Positions 20,465-31,790 of a stretch of 64,000 nucleotides of DNA are shown here, one piece after another. The DNA is from Lucinisca nassula (lineage: Eukaryota > Mollusca > Bivalvia > Lucinida > Lucinidae): NCBI GenBank assembly GCA_963580285.1, contig OY757017.1:13962538-14026537 (forward strand). The letters run 5' to 3'. Positions within the stretch are counted from its first letter, which is position 1. The number at the start of each line of letters is the position of its first letter. The position numbers and the translations under genes were made by a program. Under the pieces are notes generated by a model. It was not told the origin of the DNA, searched no databases, and saw nothing but the letters and a program-made list of their open reading frames with translations.

Positions 20465-20757
20465 TACTCCATAGTGACTGCGTGGACTTTTCACCGTCCT
20501 GTAACTTATATTTCAAAGCTGACCGTTTGCAACAATTGTTTCAAGATGTACCTGTTGGTAATACTATCTTATTCTTAAAAGAAATTGGACTTTTTCATTA
20601 GATTTATTTTTTTTTCTCACATTTTTATACATTATCATTCTGATCTATTTTACTTTTGATATCCTAATAACTCAACTACTTTAGATCATTAACCGGTTGA
20701 CGCCTAAGACCCACAAAGAGGGTTGACGCGTCGTTACACACGAAATTATCATCATCA
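20465..20757 (+). repeat. Dispersed repeat also found at 53945 and 54222
   Basis: Shares TTCAAAGCTGAC, TTGCAACAATTGTTTCAAGA, AAATTGGACTTTTTCAT and AAAGAGGGTTGACGCGTCGT with the two copies at 53945-54460. About 250-290 bp, no coding. Confidence 0.75.
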
Positions 20758-21001
20758 GACATTTTGGCTAATAGCTGCCATGCTTATATTTACCAGTCTG
20801 TGAAACCACTGCCCACTGTGCCAAGAACAGCTTGTACTGCGTTACAGCGCTGTGAGTTATTACAGAATAGCCGGCATCAATTACCGGAACTTAATTATTT
20901 CGTGCTATCCTAAGGCCAGGTAATTATCATGCCAATGAATTCTATAATTGTTGCAGTTTAGTCACTCAAATCATCTTTAAACAATTCGACTATGAATCAA
21001 A

Positions 21002-21462
21002 CATCACGAAAACACGCCTATATAATTTTGACCCCCTCGAACCCCACTTTTATATTGTAAAATGGGGTATGCAGGGGTAAACCTTCTTTTTATGTCTGCT
21101 CTAAAATATAGATTGTGGGTACTCGTTAGAACCGCCTCGTTAGAACCGCCACATAAGCCCCCGCCCATAGGGGCTTGAAGAAATATATGGGCTGCATGAT
21201 GCTTCCACGCAGAGCTAAATCCGGCCCGCACACTAGTACTGGTAAACCGGTTAGAGGATATAAGCCTGTCCAGGAACCGCGGTGCGAGGCGGACCGTCCA
21301 TGCTTATAATCCTTATTGGTTTCATTGGGCGGCAGGGTTTGAGATGTCATTTCATCTCAATGTCGGGAAAAAGTCCCACAAAATTGGAAGCAACGTCTCC
21401 AAAATGACATTTACAGTGTTGACGGGGACGTTAAACCTCGAATCAAACAAAAACAAAACATT
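21002..21462 (+). mobile_element. M1 fragment joined to SINE-A
   Basis: 21002-21152 is the left half of M1 (CATCACGAAAACACGCCTA to TAGAACCGCC). 21155-21462 is a near-full SINE-A (GCCCCCGCCCATAGGGGCTT to GACGTTAAACCTCG). The right half of M1 is not present after it. Confidence 0.75.
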
Positions 21463-21469
21463 GTATCCA

Positions 21470-21922
21470 CCTTTAACTGAAAATAAAACAACAAAAAACA
21501 TATTTGACTGAAATCGAAATGGGTCTACTTAGGGTTAGCCTTTACCAATCTCTGGGATAATTCAGCAGACGACAACTTGTTGCTGATATGTTTCGTATTG
21601 TTGCAAGAAAACACGACTTGGCATCGCATAAAAATTGTCCCCGTAGAAGACAATTTGCATTAAATGTCAAGCCCTGTTTTTCAGGGAAAATAAGAAAAAA
21701 TACTTCAAAACGTCATCTGAAAAAAGTATGGAGAACGTTAAAAGGGAATCTCAAGGAGTGAACGTCTGTTGCTGTTCGCTAGAGGGCGCCAGTAAAACTG
21801 GCGTGTATATAACATACACCACCTGTGTCCCCTCCTGGGGGTAGCCCCTATGTGCTTGTAGCGCCCGGTTACCTTACAAAATATATCAAGCCAAGTCCCC
21901 TCCTGGGGTTAAGGCGAAATTC

Positions 21923-21975
<53 letters not shown>

Positions 21976-22614
21976 AAAAAGAAAGAAAGAAAGAAAGAAA
22001 GAAAGAAAAAGTGAAAGGAAGACATTTTTGATTACCTACTTTTCTTGTCTGCTATAAAGCATTGATTTAACGTGCGTTTTATTTTCTTCTGATTCTGAAA
22101 TGAAAAATAATTATAAAAAAAAATCATTTACATCCATTCTAGAATCATTTATGTCGAAAAATTACAAAATAAACATTATAATTTCAGCGGAAGCATTGAC
22201 TGATTTTGTCTGAACGTTCACGGTTACAACTCACCTGATTTGAATTCTACAAAACAAATGATTAAATTGGTCCAATTTATTCCTTTTTTTAATCAAGTAG
22301 TTTTCGTAGAAACAAATATCTAGACATTAAAATTTCCCCGTTACCGGCTAATTGTCATTTATTGCGGTAACTATGGTCGTAACTAGGGCTGTTAACACGG
22401 AAAAGAATTAGCACAGACTTATTAAATTAGCCTCATCAATCACGGTTCCTCTCTATTTGACAATGTAATATCCCTAGAATTACCATTATTATAACTATTT
22501 TTCTCTGTTTCTTTTGGCAGTTTTCTTAGAGTGGTTAGTGTACATTGGTGAAGGCTTTGGATTATACGTTAACGGGCCTGTGCAAAAATGTTCTGCTCAG
22601 CAAAACCAATTTTG
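21470..22614. other. No gene; (GAAA)n microsatellite at 21923-22014
   Basis: Apart from about 90 bp of GAAA/GAAAA repeats (21923-22014) I recognise nothing. 21780-21905 has a TCCCCTCCTGGGG motif twice (about 21828 and 21897). Confidence 0.6.
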
Positions 22615-22860
22615 CATCACGCTAATGAGTCCGTATACGAAACAACGACGCGACAGGTGTACATATTAATTTTTTCTATTTCTGCTCCAAGACATAGGTT
22701 GTTGGTACTCGTTAGAACCGCCTCAAGGAGGCGGTTCTAACGAGCACCTACAATCTATGTTTGGAGTATAAATAAGAAAAAATCGTATTTTCATCAGAAA
22801 AATAACGGTTTTGGAGATATAACAAGAATGCTCACGTCAGACGGATGTGTAATTGTTATG
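22615..22860. mobile_element. M2 MITE, reverse orientation
   Basis: CATCACGCTAATGAGTCCGT end, central hairpin TTAGAACCGCCTCAAGGAGG, end GACGGATGTGTAATTGTTAT. Confidence 0.7.
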
Positions 22861-23520
22861 AACATAAGCATATAAATGCAAAAGATGATTGTTAATTTGG
22901 ATAAATGCGAAAAAATGGCGCTCGGTGTTATGCTGTTGTGGATAAACCTGTTCATTGTGAAGAAAAAGAAGTTTAAACAAGTTGAAAACAACAAGGTTGT
23001 GTGCATTCCTGTAAATACTGACGACAAGGAAAATCGTGCTTAATCTTTTTTAAAGAAGGACATGTTATTAAAATCAGATGGCGACTTACCCATTTTTAGA
23101 CAGGAAATAATTTAAATTTTTAAAAAAGGATAATAATTCACACATTGGGAATAGGGCTTTCTTTACTTCTTTCAAAAATGACATTTTCTGGAGCAAATCT
23201 ATGAGGTACCCTGAAAATTGATTGTGGGTACTCGTAAGCACTCTCATAATAAAATCTCTAGCATATCATGTTTGATTTTGAGCGTTTACTATCCTCGTAA
23301 CACTCCAAACCGCCCCACCCCCATTTTTTTTATAAAAAGTTCATTCTTCAAGGAGTTCGTTACGCGGACGCGTCGACCCACATACGCCATAACTGATCTT
23401 GCCCACAGGCATATTTGCGACTTAATGGGTGTCTGATTTATATTATTCATTGCAAGTTTTACGCAAATCTCTTCTTTTCTGCAAGTAGTGAAGGCAGTGA
23501 TAAGACGTTGCCTGATGTTT
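22861..23520. other. No gene recognised
   Basis: AT-rich; short frames without similarity that I can name. A trace of M2 (GAAAATTGATTGTGGGTACTC) lies at 23212-23236. Confidence 0.4.
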
Positions 23521-23534
23521 TAACATGAACAAGA

Positions 23535-23790
23535 CCATGTAATGTAAACCCCACTTTATAGAGAGAAATGTGTGGTTTACAGACGTATACATTATTCTTC
23601 TTAATTTTGCTTTAAAACATACATTTAGTTTGTGGGTATTCGTTAGAACCGCCTCAATGAGGCGGTTCTAACAAATACCCACAATCTATGTGAACTAGAA
23701 ATACGAAACAAGAAAAAAAAAATCACAAACTTTCATAAAAAAATAATCGTTTTTGATTTATGAGTGAATGTATATGTATTATGGCACATG
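23535..23790. mobile_element. M2-like MITE
   Basis: AATGTAAACCCCACTTTATA, hairpin TTAGAACCGCCTCAATGAGG, then AAAAATCACAAACTTTCAT. Ends eroded. Confidence 0.65.
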
Positions 23791-23931
23791 GTATGGTGGT
23801 GTAACCGTAGGGTGGGTTTTCACATTTTTTTTTCATTGTCCATTTTGGTGGGGACCCTATGCCTACAGGGGGTATTAAACGGGGTGTGAATGAGCCTTTC
23901 TGAGCCCATTTTTTTTTAATTTTCCAATGAT

Positions 23932-24193
23932 CATTACGAAAACACGCCTATACAAATACTTTGTAAATTTTACCGCCGAAAAATCGAAAATTTTGTGATG
24001 AAAATATGTGATATTTTTCTTATTTCTGCTCAAAATATAGATTGTAGGTACTCGTTAGAACCGCCTCGTCGAGGCGGTTCTAACGAGTACCCACAATCTA
24101 TATTTTAGAGCAGAAATAAGAAAAATACGGTTTCCTCCTGTAAACCCCAATTTTACTATATAAAAGTGGGGTTCAAGGTGTGTTTGCGTGATG
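23932..24193. mobile_element. M1 MITE
   Basis: Ends CATTACGAAAACACGCCTAT and GTGTGTTTGCGTGATG; perfect hairpin TTAGAACCGCCTCGTCGAGG. Confidence 0.85.
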
Positions 24194-24452
24194 GCACAAT
24201 TTCATAAACATTATGTAAGGAAATCTTTGATTTATATGCGATCCTAAAATAAACAAGTGAACCAAACGTAACATCTAAAAAGAATTGTTAAGCAAAGCCA
24301 CCTGTTAAAATGTAATTTATCAAGAAGGTTTTGATATGAATTTATTTTATCAAATTACATATAGGATATTACAAAATGTTTATCTGTGCAGATTGTAATG
24401 GAACTTGTGCAAATTACCTGTTTGATGCTTAAGCTATATAAATCTGAAAAAT

Positions 24453-24682
24453 TAACCCTTTTTGTACCAAATGGAATCTTCCTCCTTATATATAGCCGGA
24501 GTCCATTCCTAAATTTAGGGGTGTCAGGTTGTGGTATCTTCAAAATTGATTTGGAAAATGGCTGAACTTCCTGCAAATAGTGTAGGCCCTGATGAGACGC
24601 CGCGTTCTGCGGCGTCTCATCTGGGCCTGCACTGTTTGGCAATGTACCCTTTTTGGGGTTTCCGGTACTAAATGGGTGAATG
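24453..24682. mobile_element. M6 MITE
   Basis: Ends TTAACCCTTTTTGTACC and, inverted, TTCACCCATTTAGTACCGG. The internal hairpin is GATGAGACGCCGCGTTCTGC with its arm, flanked by AGTGTAGGCCC and GGGCCTGCACT. Second full copy at 46318-46553 in reverse. Confidence 0.8.
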
Positions 24683-25079
24683 TCTGCAACTTAAACGCTA
24701 TTTAAATAATTTTGAAATATCAGAGTGAAAGTATGATTAAAACAATATGAGAAAACAAGAATATTCGAGGGCAGCGTATTACCAAAAAGAAAAAAAGTTC
24801 TTAAAAGAATTGAAAGGTGTGGATATAAAAGTTGGGATTTGTGCTCAGGGGTGTTCCACTTCAGGTTGGTATAGTTTTTGTATTGTCAAACCTTAATTCT
24901 TGCACATCAGATAAGGAAATCCGTGTGGATAGAAAATTCGTTCCAGGTTCAGAAATGGATGGTATGCAAGAAAAAGAATCCTACATGGGGTTTGAGGGGT
25001 GGATATCCTCGTGATGCCGGACAGTGACCCTCAGGACGGATTTTTTCCATCCACCCCTAACACCCATGTAAACTTCTTA

Positions 25080-25560
25080 TATTCTCACCGTGCTGAACCC
25101 ACCGCAAAACAGCATATTTCCAGATCAGCTGTTTCACGGAAGCCACTTGATCAGGAGCTTTACCCTTTTCAATTTTGCTTCTGAATCCATGGTAACAATT
25201 GAAATCATGCAACACAATTACTGAAAATCTGGGAGGAGTGTAGTAAATTGGAATGTTAAGCGAGGTAACTGTTAAAAGTAGTCCTCCCCCACACACACAC
25301 TCACTCTCTCTCTCTCTCTCCAGGATATATCCAGACCTTCTGGCTTCTAGGAAAGCCAGCTGATCAGGATCTATACTGTTCTGTTTTCTATTCTGCTTCT
25401 GAATTTCTGGTCATAAATTGAAATGATGCAACACAAATAGCCGCAAGTCATTTCTAAAGTCAACTGATCAGGATCAGTAATGTTCTGTTTTCATGGTAAA
25501 CTCTGAAATCATGCAACACAAATAACCGCAAATCGGGGAGGAGTGTGGCACATTGAAATA
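25080..25560. repeat. Tandem diverged units with CAGCTGATCAGGATCT
   Basis: Three imperfect units share GATCAGGATCTATACTG, TTCTGCTTCTGAAT, GAAATCATGCAACACAA and GGGAGGAGTGTGG. A (CT)n run is at 25300-25322. Related to the hairpin at 7401. No coding. Confidence 0.6.
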
Positions 25561-25596
25561 TTCAGCATGGTGAGGGTTGAAATTTGTCCTGTCTTT

Positions 25597-26187
25597 GCCG
25601 GCCTCGGTAGCTCAGCATTACGCAAACACGCCTATACAAATACATTGCCAACTTTATCGCCGAAAAAATGAACATTTTATGCTGAAAAATTGTGATATTT
25701 TTCTTATCCAAATATAGATTGTGGGCGTTCGTTAGAACCGCCTCATCGAGGCGGTTCAAATGAGTACCCACAATCTATATTTTAGAGCAGAAATAAGAAA
25801 AATAAGGTATACCCCCGGAAACCCCAGTTTTACTATATAAAAGTGGGGTTCAAGGGGGTCAAAAGTATATAGGCGTGTTTTCGTGATGGTCGGATGCGAG
25901 TCTGACTCCTAATCAGGGGATCGCGGGTTCGATACCTGCCGGGGTCGGCAACATTCTTTCGTGGAGACTGATCATGAAATCTTTTTCTACTGTCATTCTC
26001 TTCCTTCCGCTGATTCAAGAAGGGCATTCGTACTTGTATCAGTTTTCTGGTGAAATTATATTCCCTGTACTGATTAGCCGCTAACGTATGAGTCTGCCCA
26101 GGAATTTTGCGGATAGGTAAAGTGACTTGCTCGATATGACGAACTAGTATTGACTAGGTCGTTGAACTCCAAAAATAAACACACAAA
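25597..26187 (+). mobile_element. SINE-D interrupted in its tRNA head by an M1 MITE
   Basis: Head GCCGGCCTCGGTAGCTCAG at 25597-25615, then M1 (25616-25888), then GTCGGATGCGAGTCTGAC and the rest of the SINE to TTGACTAGGTCGTTGAACTC. The split lies between the A and B boxes. Confidence 0.85.
25616..25888. mobile_element. M1 MITE nested in SINE-D
   Basis: Ends CATTACGCAAACACGCCTAT and ATAGGCGTGTTTTCGTGATG; hairpin TTAGAACCGCCTCATCGAGG. Joining the SINE flanks restores the word CTCAGTCGG, leaving at most one duplicated base. Confidence 0.85.
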
Positions 26188-26339
26188 ACTAGTCCATTCT
26201 TTACCAATTTTCACAAGCTTGCCTCCAAAGAAGTGTATCTTTTTATAACGCTTAACACTCAGAAGTGTATCTTTTTAACGCTTAACACTCTAGGAAAAAA
26301 AATCTGCAGACGACATTTTAAAGTATTTATCGTATTTTT

Positions 26340-26545
26340 CCGATCTCAGTGTCGGGTAAAAAACACACATAATTGGAAGCAACGTCTCAAAATGACCTAA
26401 ATAGTGTTGACGGGCACGTAAAACCTCAAGTAAAACAAACAAATGAAAAGCTATGATACTCTTCTTATTTTTGTTGCAAACTTAGATTGTGGGCTCTCAT
26501 CAGGGTCGCCTCATGAGGCGGTTCTGGTCGCGTTTCCAAATCCCT
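26340..26545 (+). mobile_element. SINE-A 3' end and M-type fragment
   Basis: AGTGTCGGGTAAAAAACACA to ACGTAAAACCTCAAG (26340-26443), then a broken M hairpin (CAGGGTCGCCTCATGAGGCG). Confidence 0.65.
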
Positions 26546-26721
26546 TGATTACTCCTGGGTTTTAGTACCCCGAAAATCCAGGTATGGACATTTTAGTCTC
26601 TCCAGAACAACAGCTCTGTTTATTTTCATTTGTCAAAATGAACTTCAATAAATCTCAGGTTCACACTGATAAGCCTCACTAATTGCCTAAGCATATGGCA
26701 ACAAAAAAAATCAGTTTTGCA

Positions 26722-26797
26722 AACAGTGCAGGCCCAGATCTGACGCCGCAGAACGCGGCGTCTGATCAGGGCCTGCACTGTTTGCTTATTGCCCGTT
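26722..26797. repeat. M6 hairpin core
   Basis: CAGTGCAGGCCCAGATCTGA and GACGCCGCAGAACGCGGCGT with complementary arm; the M6 flanks (GTACCCCGAAAATCC, GTACAAAATGAACAG) are eroded. Confidence 0.7.
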
Positions 26798-27201
26798 CTG
26801 GAGTTTCTGGTACAAAATGAACAGATGTGTATACCTTTACTAGGATAAACATTTCAGTCTGGTACAGTACTGCACTGTCTAATTTTAAACCTCTAGCATG
26901 CTTGGCTGTAAAATTCTCTGAATAAATCAGAATTAATTACAACTTCACGCCATTATTTCTATACCAGCAAGGCAACAGCTGTCAAATATTTGATAAATTG
27001 GTATGCTCAGTCTGAGCAACTATTTGGGAGTTATACGCAGGAGTATGATGAAAATTTGCACTAATCAGAAACTAAGGGCGTTAATTAGGGGAAACATGTA
27101 ATTGTATTCAAAATTGTCATTTGGGGAGGTATATCGGAGGCGACGAATCAGTAGAGCCGTAAAACGTTATTTGCGACCGGAAAACCGACGATTTACCTCC
27201 C

Positions 27202-27855
27202 CATCACGAATGTGTGTGTGTGTGAATTCGGGTTTAACGTCGCTTTCAACAATTTTTCAGTCATATCACGACGGTGTCTGGTTGCGACAGGGAGCTCAAT
27301 GCTCACGTTTATAGTGCTGCCTCACTGAAGTATCATGTCCCAGACACATTACATGATACCACACCCAGTCACATTATCCTGACACTGGATCGACCAGTCC
27401 TAGCTCTACCCTGTAAATCTGAGCGCCAAGCGAGGAGCAGCTAGTACCATTTTTAACGACTTTGGTATGTCGCGGCCCGGGATCGAACCCGAGACCTCCC
27501 GTTCCCCGGAGCGGACACTCTACCAACTGAGCTATCGGGGCCGGTTCCCCATCACGAAAACACGCCTATACAAATACATTGTAAATTTTACCGCCAAAAA
27601 GTGAAAATTTTAAGCTGAAAAGTTGTGATATTTTTCTTATGTCTACTCAAAATATAGATTGTGGGTACAAGTTAGAACCGTCTAATCGAGACGGTTCTAA
27701 CATTAGAATCGTCTAATCGAGACGGTTCTAACGAGTACCCACGATCTATATTTTAGAGCAGAAATAAGAAAAATAAGGTTTACCCCTGTAAACCCCAGAT
27801 TTACTTTATAAAAGTGGGGTTCAAGGGGGTTAAAATTATATAGGCGTGTTTTCTA
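27202..27855. mobile_element. M1 MITE with SINE-C nested in its left end
   Basis: M1 from 27550 to 27855 (ends CATCACGAAAACACGCCTA and ATAGGCGTGTTTTC; the hairpin arm is duplicated as two TCGTCTAATCGAGACGG-type hairpins). SINE-C lies 27211-27546 (minus) with 12-bp duplications CCCCATCACGAA at 27199-27210 and 27547-27558. Confidence 0.85.
27211..27546 (-). mobile_element. SINE-C, full copy
   Basis: 336 bp. Minus strand: GGCCCCGATAGCTCAGTTGG head, GGTTCGATCCCGGGCCGCGA, GGTACTAGCTGCTCCTCGCT, GATATGACTGAAAAATTGTT, end AAAGCGACGTTAAACCCGAA plus (CA)n. Confidence 0.88.
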
Positions 27856-28130
27856 CGCCAAATGACAATTTTCAATACAGAGTTGTCCCCGTTTGAATGC
27901 ACTTATTCGGTTGTTTTAATAAAAATTAACTATTTTCCACAAAGCGACAAACGCTTTGAGCTGCGTAAAACCAAATGTCAGCCAATGAATTACGTCATAG
28001 GGTCGGGTTACCGAGAGTATATCGCAGAATACGGTCGCAAATATTTGACGTTATCCAATCAGCTAATGCGTTACATAGGCAATGCGCAAGAAAAATGGTT
28101 AGTTAAAGTGGGGTTTGAAATGTTGATGAT
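27856..28130. other. No gene recognised
   Basis: A 104-codon open frame starts at 27862 but has no similarity I can name and runs into the SINE-A at 28131. Confidence 0.4.
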
Positions 28131-28495
28131 GATTTTGTTTGATTTGAGGTTTAACGTCCCCGTCAACAATGTATAGGTTATTTCAGAGACGTTGCTTCCA
28201 ATTATGTTGGCTTTTACCCGACACTGAGATGTCGCCCAAAGAAGCACCATGAAACACATATATTTCTTCAAGCCCCGACAGGCGGGGCCGAAAGTTGATA
28301 ATAATAATAATAATAATAATAATTATAAAGTAAAGTAGGAAATATATTCGTGACGATTAACGGCCCCCGCCCATCGGGGCTTGAAGAAATATATTTCCCT
28401 GCAGAGCTGAAATCGACCCTCACACGAGTACTGGTAAACCGCTTAGAGGATCTAAGCCTGTCCAGGCAAAGCGGTGCGAGTCTGCCTGTCCAATT
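28131..28495. mobile_element. Two SINE-A fragments around an (AAT)n run
   Basis: 28131-28290 is a minus SINE-A with its middle deleted. (AAT)n lies at 28298-28325. 28361-28495 is a plus SINE-A 5' half (CCCCCGCCCATCGGGGCTTG to GTCTGCCTGTCC). Confidence 0.7.
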
Positions 28496-28616
28496 CAATT
28501 TGTACAAAAAAGATTATTTAACTTATTGCATAAAAGCAATGTTAACAATAGGATAAGGAAAAAACGAAAAAAAATGTAATACAATGTAGAACCCCATTGA
28601 TTTATATACTTGTTTC

Positions 28617-28875
28617 TGCCCCCGCCCATCGGGGCCTGGAGAAATAGATTGGGCTGCACGGTGCTTCAGCGCAGAGATGAAACCGACCGAAGTTGAGTAC
28701 TGGTAAACAGCTTAGGTCTGAGCCTGCCCAGGAAAAGTGATGCGAGTCGGACCGCTCCTTAAATCTCATTGTCGGGTAGAAGTCTCACAAAATTGGAAGC
28801 AACGTCTCCAAAATGACCTTAATAGAGTTGACGGGGACGTATAACTTCAACTCAAACAAAACAAACACACGTGAT
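28617..28875 (+). mobile_element. SINE-A copy
   Basis: GCCCCCGCCCATCGGGGCCT to GACGGGGACGTATAACTTCA; part of the CCAATAGG region is missing. Confidence 0.75.
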
Positions 28876-28975
28876 AATTCAAATGCAGTACTAGACAATT
28901 TCAGTCAAACCACAAAGCGTCGAGAAACGAAATGGAAATACAAAACCAAAACCACAGTGTTCGCTACTATTATAT

Positions 28976-29211
28976 GGGCCCCGTCAAGCGATTTTGGTAC
29001 TTATCTCCTATGCGAGCAGCGAAGGTTCAGGCGAGCCTGCGCATCCGCGCAGTCTCGCCAGAACCTTCGCTGCTCGCTCATACAAGCAGTGAATCAAGAG
29101 GAAACTTCAGACAGAAAGCCATATCCATGGCCCCTCTGAATGGCTGGGCATGCGCAGTTAAAATTTGTCGTGACGGAATGCTCGAAGACACAAATTCGCT
29201 TGGCGGGGCTC
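28976..29211 (+). mobile_element. M7 MITE
   Basis: GGGCCCCGTCAAGCGATTTT to AAATTCGCTTGGCGGGGCTC with an internal hairpin GCGAGCAGCGAAGGTT / AACCTTCGCTGCTCGC around CGCGCAGT. Flanked by ATAT on both sides. Confidence 0.78.
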
Positions 29212-29443
29212 ATATATTGTGTGTTTTGCACTGCTTGACGCTCCTTTTCGAAGATAATTCCGTATAGGCTTGCCACATTGTAGGAACATGTCTTCAAACT
29301 ATCAAAATCTGTTTTCATTTTAATCTCTTCATGCACTTTACTTTAAAACTTAATTGAATTTTAATGAAATTTGCTTTAGAAAAGATAAGACATTTCGAAA
29401 ATGTCAAAAGTTCTGACAGAAATGTAAAGAATATGATTATCTT

Positions 29444-29540
29444 ATATGGGGTTCTGTTACAGATGGGCGTTTCCTCGGTTCCGCCAAGGACGGTTATCCC
29501 GAGGGTTGGAAACACCCATCTACAACTGGACCCCGTATTA
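29444..29540. repeat. Hairpin GGGGTTCTGTTACAGATGGG
   Basis: Arms GGGGTTCTGTTACAGATGGG and CCCATCTACAACTGGACCCC with internal CGTTTCC / GGAAACA pairing. A single copy in the window. Confidence 0.6.
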
Positions 29541-29806
29541 GATTCTTTTTCTTGCACAACGCCACCAAAAATTTTCGTTATATGTTTTCGCGCATTATAT
29601 TTATGTAGTCTACCTGGGTAAGAACACCAGGGCAAAAACATAACTTCTATCGCAGGCTAAAACTATGGAATTCCTTACCAAATGCCAACAGTGTTGCAAA
29701 GTACAATCAAAGCACCAAAAGCATCGGTGGGATGGTTGTGACTGAGTGTGCGCCGGAAAAATAGTCCTGAACCTTGACTCAGACCTATTTCCCACACTTT
29801 AAGTAA

Positions 29807-30110
29807 ACAGTGTAGACACTGATAAGACGGTTTTGCGGCGTCTGATCTGGGCCTACTCTGTTTAAGATTGTCCTACACTGTTTGCGAATGTATTAGGAAT
29901 ATCTCAGATTTTCCAAACCGTTCTAAGTTCAGTTATAGGTTGGCTGGACATTGAATTTGCAGTCCAAAAAGACCGTTCGTCCTTTTCGACATTGTTTGTT
30001 AAATTTGATGATGGATTAGCTGAATTAGACAGTTTGAAATTTATGGAAACCAGTTTTGAATTCAGAAGTGCTGTATTTAACAGTGTAACATTTAACAAAT
30101 TTTGATCAAG
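29807..30110 (+). other. M6-type hairpin and possible decayed LINE ORF1 fragment
   Basis: 29807-29893 is an M6-like hairpin (CAGTGTAGACACTGATAAGA). From about 29940 to 30103 a plus-strand frame reads GWLDIEFAVQKDRSSFST, then ELDSLKFMETSFEFRSAVF. The spacing of L and E resembles coiled-coil ORF1 proteins of LINEs, but the match is weak and the fragment short. Confidence 0.3.
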
Positions 30111-30286
30111 TGGACGCAGCCTTAGCAAAATTACAAATTCGCATACACCTACTATTTACCGTCCCTTCATCACCAAGAGAAAGTCCATAAATGGTGTTAA
30201 CAAACTGACACGCACAATCGCTGAAGAGACTGGTAATTTTATTACAGTATGAGAATGTTTGAGTTGAGTATATCTTGGTGATCATA

Positions 30287-30566
30287 CATAACGATAACAC
30301 ACCCGTGTGACATAGTGCATTTTGTCACATCTCTAAAATGGCTACTTTTCTGTTGAAAATCCGTGATATTTTTCTTATAAATACTGCAAACATAAGTTGT
30401 GGGTACCCGTTAGAACCGCCTCATTTAGGCGGTTCTAACGAGTATCCACAACCTATGTCTTTGAGCAGAAATAAGAAAAATAATGTATACCTCCATAAAC
30501 ACCAGTTTTCTCTGCATAAAGTGGGGCTTAAGGGGGTGTCCATTTCACAGACTTGTTCACGTTATG
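30287..30566. mobile_element. M2 MITE, complete
   Basis: Ends CATAACGATAACACACCCGT and ACTTGTTCACGTTATG; hairpin TTAGAACCGCCTCATTTAGG. Confidence 0.82.
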
Positions 30567-31315
30567 TTAGATCAAAAACTAGGTCACTATTGTCAGATGA
30601 CTTTTAAACCGTGTTCACCCTATAGAAGCCACAATTTTGCTTCAATGTTCAAGAAACTTCACCAGCATATTTGTTTCGATGTAATTTGGCCAAAGTCAAT
30701 CATGGCGAGGTGAGATTTTCAGGCCCATCATAGACCTCTTGCTGAAATTAGAATGCACCATCCCCTTGTCCAGTTTCCAATTTACTTTGCCTTTTCGGGC
30801 GGTCTGCAGTCAGTGGTTGTCACTTGACCAGGCCAGGTGAGAAAGGTCGATGTCCGTACGTGTCTGGTCCGTACGTGTCTGTAAAGACATTTCTGATGAA
30901 AATGTGCTGTATGTTCCTTGTTCATCGTCGAAAAAAAAAAACACAACTACAGAAGACCCTCGATATAATGACAGTATTTTTTCCTATTTATTGTGCCGTT
31001 ATAAAGAATTTGCCGTTATAAACAATCCCAGTTAGGATTATGATAGGTAATAATAAAATGCCTTGTCCCCATCATTACTCCAAGAAAAAAATGTTACAGA
31101 CATCTGTTTCTTGGAGTGTTAGATTACAAGAATCTTTCAAGACTTCGCATTCGATCTGTGCATTTCCAATCCGAGGGACGCCCACGCCGCTCGGAACCAG
31201 AGGCTAAGTCTTTAGCAAAGTAGTCATTACATTGAAATTGCCGTTATAACGAGTTATGCCGTCATAACGAATGTCAGTATAAAGAGGGGGTTGAATGTAC
31301 CTTATTTGGCGGAAA
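30567..31315. other. No gene; possible MITE 30949-31298
   Basis: 30949-31298 begins AGACCCTCGATATAATGACA and ends TGTCAGTATAAAGAGGGGGT, an imperfect inverted pair, with CCGTTATAAAGAATTTGCCG and CCGTTATAACGAGTTATGCC inside. The rest is unassigned. Confidence 0.45.
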
Positions 31316-31790
31316 GCCGGCATCTGTAGCTCAGTCGGGTTTGCGTCTGACTGGTGATCAGGAGTTTACGGGTTCGATACCTGCCGTGTCGGCAAGGTAG
31401 ATCATATCTCTTCGGTCATTCTCTGCCTTGCGCTGATTCAAGAATGACATTTGCAAGTTCCTGAAGAACGGGCCTCCGTGGCCTAATGGATAAGAGCGCT
31501 GACTCTTAGTCATTAGGTCTCTCACCGCCGTGGGTTCGAGCCTCGCTCGGGTCACGTGTGAGACGCCAAGTTCTGCAACGGAAGGTCAGGTGGTTTTTCT
31601 CCGGGTACTCCGGTTTTCGCCCACCTATGATTAACGATCGGCTCGATATGAGTGAAATAATCTTGAAAGGGCCGTAAAACCCAAACCAAAAAAAAAAAAA
31701 AAAAAAAGTTTCTGAAGACAGAATGTATAGTTGTTATGTATAAGCCCGGCTTATACATAACTGACCGGCTCGATATGACCTAAATGAAAT
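31316..31790 (+). mobile_element. SINE-D-like copy with nested SINE-E
   Basis: SINE-D-like head GCCGGCATCTGTAGCTCAGT and GGTTCGATACC, to 31467, resuming at 31707 and ending near CTGACCGGCTCGATATGACC. The SINE-E is at 31468-31706. Confidence 0.8.
31468..31706 (+). mobile_element. SINE-E, full copy with 12-bp target duplication
   Basis: GGGCCTCCGTGGCCTAATGG head, B box GGGTTCGAGCCTCG, CCAAGTTCTGCAACGGAAGG, GGGCCGTAAAACCCAAACC, poly(A) of about 20. Flanks AGTTCCTGAAGA and AGTTTCTGAAGA (one mismatch). Confidence 0.85.

Noticed and set aside
21825..22031. Lys/Glu/Arg-rich frame
   Set aside because: A translation of the (GAAA)n microsatellite.
27862..28176. 104-codon frame as a possible exon or small gene
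   Set aside because: No recognisable domain, no splice or start context, and it runs into a SINE-A.
29094..29336. Minus-strand frame and the matching frame at 7540-7854
   Set aside because: The similarity between them comes from two copies of the M7 MITE, not from a protein.
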